Below are positions 1 through 6,951 of a stretch of DNA of 8,424 nt, in pieces; within the stretch, counting starts at the first letter, position 1; every line of letters starts with the position of its first letter. Origin of the DNA: Bacilli bacterium (lineage in GTDB: Bacteria; Bacillota_I; Bacilli_A; RFN20; CAG-288); contig CAAFJQ010000111.1 in the NCBI GenBank assembly GCA_900763245.1, positions 1-8,424 of the forward strand, written 5' to 3'. The notes below the pieces were generated by a model, which was not told the origin of the DNA, searched no databases, and saw nothing but the letters and a program-made list of their open reading frames with translations. The translations under genes and the position numbers were made by a program.

Positions 1-312
1 GGTGCCATTGTATTTATAGATGAGTTGGATCACTCTATTAATAGTATCTATCTTAATGCGTTGATTGAATTCTTCCAAGAATATGGTGCTGGCCAATTGA
101 TTTTTACCACTCATAATTTAGAACCGATGAATGTTTTAAACAAGCATAAATACGCAATTGATATTCTTAATGGTGATCACGAAATTTATACATGGACATC
201 TAATGGTAATTATTCTCCTTTAAATCAGTATAAGTCTGGTATGACTCCAGGTTCCCCGTTTAACATTTCAAGTGATGATTTTCTTACTTGTTTTTCATAT
301 GAGGAAAAATAG
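1..312 (+). CDS. ABC/AAA15-type ATPase, C-terminal 103 residues (5' end outside window)
   Basis: The frame is open from base 1 and ends at TAG 310-312, so only the C-terminal part of the protein is present. It opens with a Walker B strand, IVFIDELD, in which the acidic DE pair is the Mg/ATP hydrolysis centre. About 30 residues later comes LIFTTHN, the usual strand plus switch histidine of ABC-type and SMC-like ATPases. The tail (SPFNISSDDFLTCF) resembles the end of AAA15/AAA21-type ATPases found in phage-defence operons such as RloA, AbiLi and AriA; that comparison is from memory. Walker A and the signature motif would lie upstream of the window. The gene is followed after 2 nt by a small acidic-motif protein, so the two are almost certainly one operon. 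Sampled lines are near 30% GC, lower than the sugar genes, which may point to transfer. An ATPase of this class is well supported; the defence role is inferred. Confidence 0.8.
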   Translation, partial: GAIVFIDELDHSINSIYLNALIEFFQEYGAGQLIFTTHNLEPMNVLNKHKYAIDILNGDHEIYTWTSNGNYSPLNQYKSGMTPGSPFNISSDDFLTCFSYEEK

Positions 313-314
313 GT

Positions 315-836
315 ATGTCAATCCAATTGATTATTGCTGTTGAAGCAAACAAAGAAAGCAAAAGTGATTATCGATACATTGATCCTTTTATTAAGAGATA
401 TTTCAAAATTGGCACTAATAAAATCAGTTATGTTTATATGGGTTCAAAGATGAATTATTCAGATAAAGGGATCAATAAACAAATTACTTCTTTGATCAAT
501 AGCTACAAAAGAACTGGCGAATCTCATGTAATATATTGTTTTGATACAGATGATTTTTCTGTTTCACCTGATCATCAGGCGAATGATGAAAAAATCAAAA
601 AAGATCTTGGCCATAATAGTGATATTGTCTGGTTTAACAGAGACATTGAAGAAGTATTTATCAATAGTCGCTTAGAAAATTCAGAAAAGAAGTCGAAATC
701 TATTGATTTTCTTGCAAAGGGCCTTATCAAGTTTGTTTCATACCAATTGTTTACATATGAGGATGACTTTGTGGGAAAGCGAAGATCGAATTTGGGTGTT
801 GTTATTAGCAAATATTTAGAAAAGAGTTCTGAATAA
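315..836 (+). CDS. Small TOPRIM/RloB-like partner of the upstream ATPase, putative anti-phage effector
   Basis: This 173-aa protein has no signal peptide or membrane segment. It begins with a hydrophobic strand ending in an acidic residue (LIIAVEANKES, E10). A second strand leads into an acidic cluster, VIYCFDTDDF (D77, D79, D80), and a third acidic patch follows at NRDIEEVF (residues 108-115). An early Glu followed by a DxD on the next core strand is the TOPRIM pattern of metal-dependent nucleases, and RloB, AbiLii and AriB proteins paired with AAA15 ATPases share it. The ATG is 2 nt after the ATPase stop, with GAGGA at 301-305 as ribosome binding site inside the upstream gene, so the two are translationally linked. 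The length fits the small RloB/AbiLii type better than the roughly 300-aa AriB type. I cannot assign a named family with certainty. The role as a toxic nuclease released or controlled by the ATPase is inferred. Confidence 0.6.
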   Translation: MSIQLIIAVEANKESKSDYRYIDPFIKRYFKIGTNKISYVYMGSKMNYSDKGINKQITSLINSYKRTGESHVIYCFDTDDFSVSPDHQANDEKIKKDLGHNSDIVWFNRDIEEVFINSRLENSEKKSKSIDFLAKGLIKFVSYQLFTYEDDFVGKRRSNLGVVISKYLEKSSE

Positions 837-874
837 ACCAATGACTACACAGCCATCTTAAACTTGATTTAAAA

Positions 875-914
875 AATGGAGAATAGCGTAAACATACCGA
901 CACTGTTCTCCATT
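875..914. terminator. Long hairpin in the convergent gap, probable bidirectional terminator
   Basis: Arms 875-889 and 900-914 (outer part AATGGAGAA / TTCTCCATT) pair over 15 positions, with one mismatch and one G-T pair, around a 10-nt loop. The + strand product is followed by an AT-rich stretch ending in TTTT. The - strand product runs directly into TTTTTT (complement of 871-876). It lies 38 nt past the TOPRIM-like gene, whose transcript it could end. It could also be a back-up stop for the GH94 operon coming from the right. Confidence 0.6.
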
Positions 915-1006
915 ATTCAAACTATATTTTATTGTAAATTGGATAGCAGAATCACGCTCTTGTTGTTTATTAAGAAAACTATCCAAAGAGATAAAAGATG
1001 CATACG

Positions 1007-1030
1007 AAAAGCCAGGAAAGCCTGGCTTTT
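1007..1030 (-). terminator. Intrinsic terminator of the mutase-GH94 operon
   Basis: A compact perfect hairpin, AAAAGCCAGG with CCTGGCTTTT around an AAAG loop, sits 5 nt beyond the TGA of the GH94 gene. Read on the - strand it is a GC stem with T-rich 3' flank (CTTTTCG), the standard intrinsic terminator form. Because of its A/T symmetry it could also work on the + strand. The 198-bp gap 837-1034 holds this and the hairpin at 875-914 and no other feature that I can see. Confidence 0.75.
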
Positions 1031-1034
1031 ACTA

Positions 1035-3494
1035 TCAGTCGATGATTTCAATTGTGTTCTCTGTCTGAAGAAGAGAAACGGGAATGGAGGCGATATCTTT
1101 TCTCTGCCCGTTTTCCTCGTCTTTAAGAGCGAGTTTGTTTCCGTTGAAGAGTATTGTTCTCTTCTCACCTTTTTGTCTATGAAGAAGATGAATCTTCTTT
1201 CCTTGGAAAGTAAGATTCATGCTGGCTTCATGATAAGGGAAGTAAGAAGCAGGATGGAGTGTGATCTCATCAAGATGCGGATCAAAACCAAATGCGTTTC
1301 TCACCAAGGATTTGAAGAGGGTTGAGGAGCTGCCTGTGAACCAGTCGTTCATACTCTCTCCATCACATCCGATCTCAGGGTTGTAGACATAGCTGTTTGG
1401 CATAATGAATGGTGTCGTGGAGATGAATTCATGTGTGATCGGGATCAGCTTGAACATTTCATCAAAGGCCTCTTTGTCATGGCCTAATAAGAAGAGGGAA
1501 TCTAAAGCGAAGACGCTTCCATGGATATAGGTTGCTGCATTTTCGGCTGTTCCTTTAGGAAGATTGACGATTCTTCCGACTTGATAGGCATCCTTGTCAA
1601 AGAAGGGATCAAAGGTTTTAAAACCATATTTTCCTTCTAATTTTCTGTATGCGGATAAGACAGCAGGAATGTATTCAGGATGACTCTTATAGAATCCGCT
1701 TAAGACATAGAAGGCATTGGATGTCAGTGTGTCTCTGTTTTGATGATCGATATCATCAAAAGAGCCGACATAGAAGGAACGATTGTTTCCCCATCCATGG
1801 ATGATTTTGACCTCATTTCCTTTTCTGACAAAGGCGTGTTTCAACAATCCGTCTTCAATGGTGGATTCAGCCTTTTCTAAAGTTGAAATCCATTTCTTTT
1901 CATTTCCGAGTTTCTTTAAAATCTCAAGTGTCTTGTTCAATGCGGAATAGAGCTGGAAAGTGGCCATGACGGAAACGCCGTTTCCGAACTCTTTCTTTCC
2001 TTCTCCTTTTCCTAATCCGTCGATGGCATCATTCCAATCGCCGTATAAGGTCTTTAAACAACCGGTATCGCTATCGATATTATCGATAAGATAAGCTAAC
2101 ATCTGCTTTAGATGATCTAAGACACTGTCTTCTCTTGAAGAGAAGCAGGCAGAGGAATCCTCATGGATTTCGATGTATCTTCTCTTCTCATTCAAGATGC
2201 TGTAATCATTGGTATAGGAGAGGTACTGATAGATTGCATCGATCACCCATAATCCCTGATCGATGAATTCTCTGCTATCGATTCTGACAGAGTCAGAAGA
2301 AGACCATGCGAATTGTCTTGGGCATCTTCCTGTAACAGAGACATAGTCTAAGCATCCTAATATCTTTTCTCTTACCATCTCCGGTTTGAAGATGACAGCA
2401 GCTTCCAAAGCCTGGAAGATATCTCTGAAACCTAACATTTTCAGGGTGCTGTTTTTTGTTGATGCACAGTAATCGACCTGTTTGACAAGCATCTTGGAGA
2501 AGGAGGTGAATTTCTCTCCGCTTAATACTTCATTTCCGTCAAAGGAGAAGATGTCATAGGTTTCTTCTGTGCTAGGGAGAGAAAGGAAATAGGACTTGAT
2601 TTCACTTAAGGACATCTTTTCTTCTTTGTCTGTGAGCTGATAGGAGAATTCGAGGGATTCTTTTGGACCTAAATGAGTGTGTAAGAAGTCTCCTGCGATA
2701 GCGGTATCGCCAAAGCAGGTGACTTCTTTCTCTTCGAAGAAGCGGCCTTTCAATAGACATAAAGACGAATCCTTGTTTCCGGTCTTGCTATCCGCATAGA
2801 CAAGCCTGGATGTTGTGTTATCGATAGAATCGATATGATCGGTATTGCGATAGAAGAAATACTGATTATAGAGATGTTCATCTCTTGAGATGTCTTCTGT
2901 AGTGTTGAACTTGAAGCAATCATCTTTGATTTCACATTTTTTGAACCATTTGGTTTCAACGCTGGAGTAGTTAGAGTGCATAAGCATCGGATTGAAATAG
3001 AGTGAGGAATAGATTTCTTTTTCTTCCTCTGTTTCATTGATTGCTTTTCCGTAGATCAAAAGTTCTTTTTTGTCATTGAGTGTCAAAGTGACAAAATAGA
3101 AGATACCTGCGGTATGTAAAATATAGGTGACTGAATGATAGGAGAAGTAGGTTGCTCTTTCTACCTTCTTTTCCAGCACGTTCTTATCGAAATCAAACAA
3201 GGAGATGGGAAGGTATTCCTCTCCTTGTTTGATTCCTAAATAGAAGGAGAGAAAGGAGGTTTCTCCTTCGACTGTTTCAGGAATCAAAAAGAAATCTGAT
3301 TCGCTGAGATGGATCTTTCCGTTTGAGTGAGTCCATAATACCATGCCGTCTTTGACATAAGGGTATCTTGCATCACTTCTTCTGTCTCTGGTAAGGAAGA
3401 TGCCGTTGTTATAAAAGATGTAATGGTTCTTTTCCTTCTCTGCTTGTTCTTTCAGTGCTGAAAAATGATTCAGTAGTTCGTTGTAAATGTTCAT
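1035..3494 (-). CDS. GH94-family glycoside phosphorylase (beta-linked di/oligosaccharide + phosphate to sugar 1-phosphate)
   Basis: The product is 819 aa, cytoplasmic, with no signal peptide. Family GH94 enzymes invert the anomeric centre and use phosphate to cleave a beta-linked sugar, releasing an alpha-sugar 1-phosphate. The N-terminal half is a beta-sandwich-like region; the C-terminal half carries the (alpha/alpha)6 barrel motifs: GFRDIFQ (355-361), CPRQ (391-394), DQGLW (412-416), YGDWND (484-489, the DWND segment carrying the catalytic Asp), KGTAENAATYIH (647-658) and DGESMNDWFTG (711-721). The length is close to chitobiose and cellobionate phosphorylases (about 800 aa). An upstream ATG at 3527 is in frame, but that start lies inside the mutase gene and adds 11 low-complexity residues. 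ATG 3494 has GAGGA overlapping the mutase TGA and is preferred. Substrate: the nag neighbours argue for a GlcNAc-containing disaccharide, while CPRQ and YGDWNDAIDGLG remind me of beta-1,2-oligoglucan phosphorylases. The family is firm and the substrate is open. Confidence 0.85.
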   Translation of the reverse strand: MNIYNELLNHFSALKEQAEKEKNHYIFYNNGIFLTRDRRSDARYPYVKDGMVLWTHSNGKIHLSESDFFLIPETVEGETSFLSFYLGIKQGEEYLPISLFDFDKNVLEKKVERATYFSYHSVTYILHTAGIFYFVTLTLNDKKELLIYGKAINETEEEKEIYSSLYFNPMLMHSNYSSVETKWFKKCEIKDDCFKFNTTEDISRDEHLYNQYFFYRNTDHIDSIDNTTSRLVYADSKTGNKDSSLCLLKGRFFEEKEVTCFGDTAIAGDFLHTHLGPKESLEFSYQLTDKEEKMSLSEIKSYFLSLPSTEETYDIFSFDGNEVLSGEKFTSFSKMLVKQVDYCASTKNSTLKMLGFRDIFQALEAAVIFKPEMVREKILGCLDYVSVTGRCPRQFAWSSSDSVRIDSREFIDQGLWVIDAIYQYLSYTNDYSILNEKRRYIEIHEDSSACFSSREDSVLDHLKQMLAYLIDNIDSDTGCLKTLYGDWNDAIDGLGKGEGKKEFGNGVSVMATFQLYSALNKTLEILKKLGNEKKWISTLEKAESTIEDGLLKHAFVRKGNEVKIIHGWGNNRSFYVGSFDDIDHQNRDTLTSNAFYVLSGFYKSHPEYIPAVLSAYRKLEGKYGFKTFDPFFDKDAYQVGRIVNLPKGTAENAATYIHGSVFALDSLFLLGHDKEAFDEMFKLIPITHEFISTTPFIMPNSYVYNPEIGCDGESMNDWFTGSSSTLFKSLVRNAFGFDPHLDEITLHPASYFPYHEASMNLTFQGKKIHLLHRQKGEKRTILFNGNKLALKDEENGQRKDIASIPVSLLQTENTIEIID

Positions 3495-3501
3495 AGTATC
3501 C

Positions 3502-4914
3502 TCAGTTGTGGTCGTGTTGAATGACAAAATCTTTGATTGCCTGAATATCTTTCAGGCAGTCCTCTTTCTTCTTTTCGCTTTCGACGAAGATTCGAATAAG
3601 AGGCTCTGTTCCTGAAAAACGGATCAAGGCCCAGTCACCCGTGGGGAAGTAGTATTTGAAGTTATTGTTGATCTCTTTGACAATGGCTCCTTCTTCAGAA
3701 AAAGAGGGAAGAGACTTTCTGCACGCCTCTTTGATCTTTTCTTTGTTTTCAAAAGTGATGCTGTCTTCATAGGATACCTTTTTGAAAGAGGCAAAGTCTC
3801 TTACCTCTTTCATGATCTCTGAGACAGGTTTATCCATATTGGAGACCATCTCTAAGAACAGTGCGGAAGCGAAGGTGGAGTCTTTTCCGTAGATATATCC
3901 TCTCATGGTGAGGCCACCAGAGCTTTCTCCCCCTAATAAAGCATCATATTCTTTGATTCCAGAAGAGATGTTTTTGAATCCGACATCGACTTCGTGGCAC
4001 TGATATCCTAATTTATTTGCGACAGCATCGACAAGGTTGCTTGTAGCAAGATTTTTGATGATGTCTCCTTTTTCGCCTCTGTATTTGACAAGGTAGTAGT
4101 AGATAGATGCCAATATCTCATTGGCATCGACGAAGTTTCCTTTCTCATCGAGAATGGAAAGTCTGTCGCAGTCAGAGTCGGTGCCTAAACAGATATCGAA
4201 ATGTTCTTTCAATAAGAGCTCTTTATCAGCCATCATGTTCTTTTCGACAGGGTTAGGAAGAAGACCGCCGAATAAGGGATTGTGTTCGTTATGGATGACT
4301 TTGATGTTTTCAAAGCCCATCTTTCTCAATGTCGGTTCTAAGGTGAGAAGGCCTGTTCCATAGATAGGATCGACAAGGATCTTCAATTCCTTCTTTGCCT
4401 TCTTGATGTGCAAGAACTGTTCGATATAGGCTAAATAAGGAGGAAGGATAGAAAGGTAACTTACCTTTCCTTCTTCTAAAGCGTGCTTGAGAGGAAGGAC
4501 TTTGATATCTTTGACTTCTGCAATCTTTTTTTCTAATTCATCCGTCAAAGATTTCTCAGCATCCATGCCCTCTTTCTGGAAGAGCTTGACACCATTGAAC
4601 CAATAGGGATTATGGCTTGCTGTCAGCATGATGCCGAATTCATGATCTCTCACTTTGCTCTGCTGCATGACAGCAGGAGTAGGAGATGGCTCACTGGATA
4701 AAAGAACAGGAATGTCATTTCCGGATAAGACTTCTGCGATCCATTCACTGGCTTCTTTGGAGCAGAATCTGAAGTCATAGCCGACGATGATCGGCTTATG
4801 ATATTCTCTCTCCTTGTATATGTTTGCAATCCCCTGCGCGATCGATTGAATGTTGGCTTTAGTGAAATCGTCGGCTATCACTCCTCTAAAACCACCGGTT
4901 CCAAATTGAATCAT
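3502..4914 (-). CDS. Alpha-D-phosphohexomutase (phosphoglucomutase/phosphomannomutase family)
   Basis: This 470-aa cytoplasmic enzyme interconverts hexose 1- and 6-phosphates through a phosphoserine and a bis-phosphate intermediate. All four family signatures are present in order: N-terminal FGTGGFRG (4-11), active-site loop TASHNP with phosphoserine S100, metal loop DSDCDR (246-251), sugar-binding GGESSGG (328-334) and phosphate-binding RFSGTEPLIR (432-441). The sequence predicts a fully active enzyme. An in-frame ATG at 4950 would put the start upstream of the likely -10 element. ATG 4914 has GAGGA at 4922-4926 with 7-nt spacing and places FGTGGFRG at the N-terminus as usual. It is the first gene of the operon, 7 nt before the GH94 gene. 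With that partner it should take the sugar 1-phosphate released by phosphorolysis to the 6-phosphate: Glc-1-P, or GlcNAc-1-P if the GH94 enzyme uses chitobiose-like substrates. Family members are often promiscuous, so the substrate cannot be read from the motifs. Confidence 0.9.
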   Translation of the reverse strand: MIQFGTGGFRGVIADDFTKANIQSIAQGIANIYKEREYHKPIIVGYDFRFCSKEASEWIAEVLSGNDIPVLLSSEPSPTPAVMQQSKVRDHEFGIMLTASHNPYWFNGVKLFQKEGMDAEKSLTDELEKKIAEVKDIKVLPLKHALEEGKVSYLSILPPYLAYIEQFLHIKKAKKELKILVDPIYGTGLLTLEPTLRKMGFENIKVIHNEHNPLFGGLLPNPVEKNMMADKELLLKEHFDICLGTDSDCDRLSILDEKGNFVDANEILASIYYYLVKYRGEKGDIIKNLATSNLVDAVANKLGYQCHEVDVGFKNISSGIKEYDALLGGESSGGLTMRGYIYGKDSTFASALFLEMVSNMDKPVSEIMKEVRDFASFKKVSYEDSITFENKEKIKEACRKSLPSFSEEGAIVKEINNNFKYYFPTGDWALIRFSGTEPLIRIFVESEKKKEDCLKDIQAIKDFVIQHDHN

Positions 4915-4940
4915 AACGAAATCCTCAACTTTCTGATAAG

Positions 4941-4949
4941 ATTGTATCA
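4941..4949 (-). promoter_or_regulatory. Extended -10 promoter of the mutase-GH94 operon
   Basis: On the - strand this reads TGATACAAT, a TG-n extended -10 with the hexamer TACAAT (5 of 6 consensus). No good -35 hexamer lies 16-18 bp upstream, which is usual for extended -10 promoters. Transcription would begin near 4934, giving a leader of about 20 nt that contains the GAGGA site before ATG 4914. This supports the shorter start of the mutase. Confidence 0.6.
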
Positions 4950-4965
4950 TAATATTGTTGAGATA

Positions 4966-4974
4966 TGATATAAT
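4966..4974 (+). promoter_or_regulatory. Extended -10 promoter of nagAB
   Basis: TGATATAAT at 4966-4974 is a perfect TATAAT hexamer with the TG-n extension. The -35 position is poor (about ATCATA at 17-bp spacing), as tolerated by extended -10 promoters. The start of transcription should be near 4981, giving a leader of about 27 nt with a strong CGGAGG site (4997-5002) 5 nt before the nagA ATG. The leader is too short for a riboswitch or attenuator. Confidence 0.7.
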
Positions 4975-5007
4975 TATTTTACAAAGTAAAAAAATGCGGA
5001 GGCGCTT

Positions 5008-6162
5008 ATGTCGATCATTAGAAATTCGAATGTGTATCTGGAAAACAGGGGCATTGTTAAAACCTCTTTGAGAATTGAAAATGGCGTGATCGCTGAAATC
5101 TCTGATGAGATAGAGGGAAGCGATGCTATCACTCTTCCTGAGAAGCAGATCCTAGTTCCTGGCTTTATCGATGAGCATACCCATGGAGCGAATGGTTCTG
5201 ATGCGATGGATGCAAGTAGCAACAGCCTTCATACGATTGCTAAAGCAATCTTAGAGGAAGGTACGACATCTCTGTTATTTACGACAATGACGATGACAAA
5301 GAAGAGAATCCTCTCTTCTTTGTCTACAATTTGTGAATATCTTCTCTCTCAGGACAAGACTGTTGCTAATGGTCTTGGCATTCATCTTGAAGGCCCATTT
5401 ATCTCCCCGGCTTTTTGTGGAGCCCAGAACAAAGAGGATATTCTAGAACTGAGCGTTGATGACTTAAATGATTTCATCAGAGAAAGCGGAGACAACATCA
5501 AAGAGATGACCTTCTCCTATAAAGCAGGACATGATGATTTCATCAAATTGGCTCATGATCATCATATTGTCCTCTCTTTAGGTCATACGGATGATACTTA
5601 TCAAGAGGCCAAAGAGGCCTTTGATAAAGGTGTTGGCCTTACCACTCATACCTATAATGCAATGAGAGGATTCCATCATCGTGAGGCTGGAACAGTTGGG
5701 GCTCTTTTCATGGATGATAGAGTATCCTGTGAACTGATCCTTGATCTTCATCATGTCTGCAGAGAATCTGCAGAGATTCTCTATAGAATGAAGGGCAAGG
5801 ATCATATCATCCTGATCACTGATAGCATGGAGGCCAAATACTTAAAAGACGGCCAATATGAATTGGGCGGAAATCCAGTCTATGTCAAAGACGGAACAGC
5901 AAGACTGAAGGACGGCACCCTTGCCGGATCGATTCTAAAGATGAATGATGCGATCAGAAATGCAAAGGATGTCTTCTCAATCAGCTTAACGGATGCGATT
6001 GACTTAGCTACGATCAATCCGGCAAGAAACTTACATGTCGATAATATGATAGGTTCTATCGCTTTAGGAAAGATAGCAGACTTTGCTCTCATTGATGAGA
6101 ACATCAATGTCTATAAGACGTTTAGAAATGGTGTATGTGTATACAATAAAAAAGGAGAATAG
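5008..6162 (+). CDS. nagA: N-acetylglucosamine-6-phosphate deacetylase
   Basis: This 384-aa amidohydrolase removes acetate from GlcNAc-6-P to give GlcN-6-P, the committed step of amino-sugar catabolism in the cytoplasm. The family motifs are present: VPGFIDEHTHG with the HxH pair H57 and H59, HLEGPF with metal ligand E128, SLGHTDDTY (H193), THTYNAMRGFHHREAGTVGA (metal-binding H214 and substrate loop), ELILDLHHV (H249, the substrate phosphate/sugar histidine region), and ITDSMEA with the catalytic aspartate D272. DGTLAGS (302-308) is the usual C-terminal barrel segment. The length matches the family (about 380-400 aa). The start is fixed by CGGAGG 5 nt upstream. It is the first gene of an operon with nagB 6 nt downstream, divergent from the mutase-GH94 operon. 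I see nothing degenerate in it. Confidence 0.95.
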   Translation: MSIIRNSNVYLENRGIVKTSLRIENGVIAEISDEIEGSDAITLPEKQILVPGFIDEHTHGANGSDAMDASSNSLHTIAKAILEEGTTSLLFTTMTMTKKRILSSLSTICEYLLSQDKTVANGLGIHLEGPFISPAFCGAQNKEDILELSVDDLNDFIRESGDNIKEMTFSYKAGHDDFIKLAHDHHIVLSLGHTDDTYQEAKEAFDKGVGLTTHTYNAMRGFHHREAGTVGALFMDDRVSCELILDLHHVCRESAEILYRMKGKDHIILITDSMEAKYLKDGQYELGGNPVYVKDGTARLKDGTLAGSILKMNDAIRNAKDVFSISLTDAIDLATINPARNLHVDNMIGSIALGKIADFALIDENINVYKTFRNGVCVYNKKGE

Positions 6163-6168
6163 ATTATT

Positions 6169-6870
6169 ATGAGATTGGTTTGTCTTACAAAAGAAGAAGT
6201 CGCAAAGGAAGTAGCAGATAGAATTCTGAATCTGGTTGAAAAGAAGCCGGGTTGCATCTTAGGCTTGGCAACAGGCTCTACTCCGATTGAAACCTATAAT
6301 GAGATCATCAAAGGAAGCAAGGAAAGACATATCTCCTTTAAAGATGTAAAATCCTTCAACCTTGATGAGTATGTCAACAACAGTGACTTCTCCCAGTCTT
6401 ATCGTTACTTTATGGATTCTCATCTTTTTGATTTCATCGATATCAAAAAGGAGAATACAAATTTCCCGCCTGAAACAAATCCTTCTTTATATGATGATAA
6501 GATTGATCAGGCAGGAGGCATCGACTTCCAGATCTTAGGAATCGGAAGCGATGGACACATCGCTTTCAATGAGCCTGGAACACCTTTTGACAGCAAGACA
6601 CACATTGCAGACTTAAAGGAAGAGACAATCAGAGATAACTCCAGATTCTTTAAGTCTATAGATGATGTTCCTACCCAGGCTGTTACGATGGGCTTATCCA
6701 CTATCATGAAATCTAAAGAGATTGTCTTATTGGCATTTGGTAAGAACAAAGCAAAGGCAATCAAAGCCATGTTTGATAAGCCTAGCACTGATTGTCCTGC
6801 TTCTATCCTTTCTTCTCATCCTGATGTCACTGTCTACTGTGATGAGGATGCTAAAGAGCTGTTGAAGTAA
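6169..6870 (+). CDS. nagB: Glucosamine-6-phosphate deaminase
   Basis: This 233-aa enzyme converts GlcN-6-P to fructose-6-P and ammonia, delivering amino sugars to glycolysis. It shows the phosphate-binding loop LGLATGSTP (31-39), NLDEY (64-68) with catalytic D66, and GIGSDGHIAFNEPG (124-137), in which D128, H130 and E135 correspond to the Asp, His and Glu of the E. coli active site (D141, H143, E148). It is close in length to the B. subtilis NagB (about 240 aa) and shorter than the allosteric hexameric E. coli enzyme (266 aa), so it is probably not activated by GlcNAc-6-P; that is inferred from length. The AGGAG site at 6153-6157 overlaps the end of nagA, which links their translation. A terminator follows immediately. 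Confidence 0.95.
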   Translation: MRLVCLTKEEVAKEVADRILNLVEKKPGCILGLATGSTPIETYNEIIKGSKERHISFKDVKSFNLDEYVNNSDFSQSYRYFMDSHLFDFIDIKKENTNFPPETNPSLYDDKIDQAGGIDFQILGIGSDGHIAFNEPGTPFDSKTHIADLKEETIRDNSRFFKSIDDVPTQAVTMGLSTIMKSKEIVLLAFGKNKAKAIKAMFDKPSTDCPASILSSHPDVTVYCDEDAKELLK

Positions 6871-6877
6871 ACGAAAT

Positions 6878-6913
6878 GAATAAAGGCGCTACATGTGGGT
6901 GGCGCCTTTATTC
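6878..6913. terminator. Bidirectional terminator between nagB and the CRISPR array
   Basis: GAATAAAGGCGC (6878-6889) pairs perfectly with GCGCCTTTATTC (6902-6913) around a 12-nt loop. It begins 7 nt after the nagB stop. On the + strand the U-rich part lies in the 3' arm (CCTTTATTCGTT). On the - strand the 3' arm is followed by ATTTCGTTT, also T-rich. It can therefore end nagAB and, from the other side, a precursor crRNA transcribed right to left. Confidence 0.8.
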
Positions 6914-6951
6914 GTTGGGATTAAAACAGAGACAATTTTTAACTTTCATCT

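Larger units (their letters stand above)
4941..4974. promoter_or_regulatory. Dyad joining the two divergent promoters, candidate operator
   Basis: Arms ATTGTATCATA (4941-4951) and TATGATATAAT (4964-4974) are inverted copies with one mismatch, separated by 12 bp. The inner TATCATA/TATGATA is perfect. Each arm contains the -10 element of one divergent promoter and occupies the -35 region of the other. A dimeric regulator bound here, or competition between polymerases, would couple the two operons. It does not look like the known NagR/DasR GntR-family sites I remember. The symmetry may also be a by-product of two similar AT-rich -10 elements. Confidence 0.45.

Noticed and set aside
876..1325. 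A 149-codon + strand ORF across the convergent gap and the end of the GH94 gene.
   Set aside because: Most of it is antisense to the well-supported GH94 gene, it begins inside the hairpin at 875-914, and the product looks random.
3495..3527. An 11-residue N-terminal extension of the GH94 protein (MSFNTTTTEDT).
   Set aside because: It overlaps the mutase 3' end in another frame, is low in complexity, and the internal ATG at 3494 has the proper ribosome binding site.
4121..4363. An 80-codon + strand ORF inside the mutase gene.
   Set aside because: It is antisense to conserved mutase motifs (DSDCDR lies within it) and has no ribosome binding site or recognisable product.
4915..4950. A 12-residue N-terminal extension of the mutase starting at ATG 4950.
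   Set aside because: The probable -10 element lies downstream of that ATG, and FGTGGFRG is normally at the extreme N-terminus of this family.
4975..5007. A riboswitch, glmS-type element or cre site in the nagA leader.
   Set aside because: The leader is only about 27 nt long and has no convincing CcpA-type palindrome.
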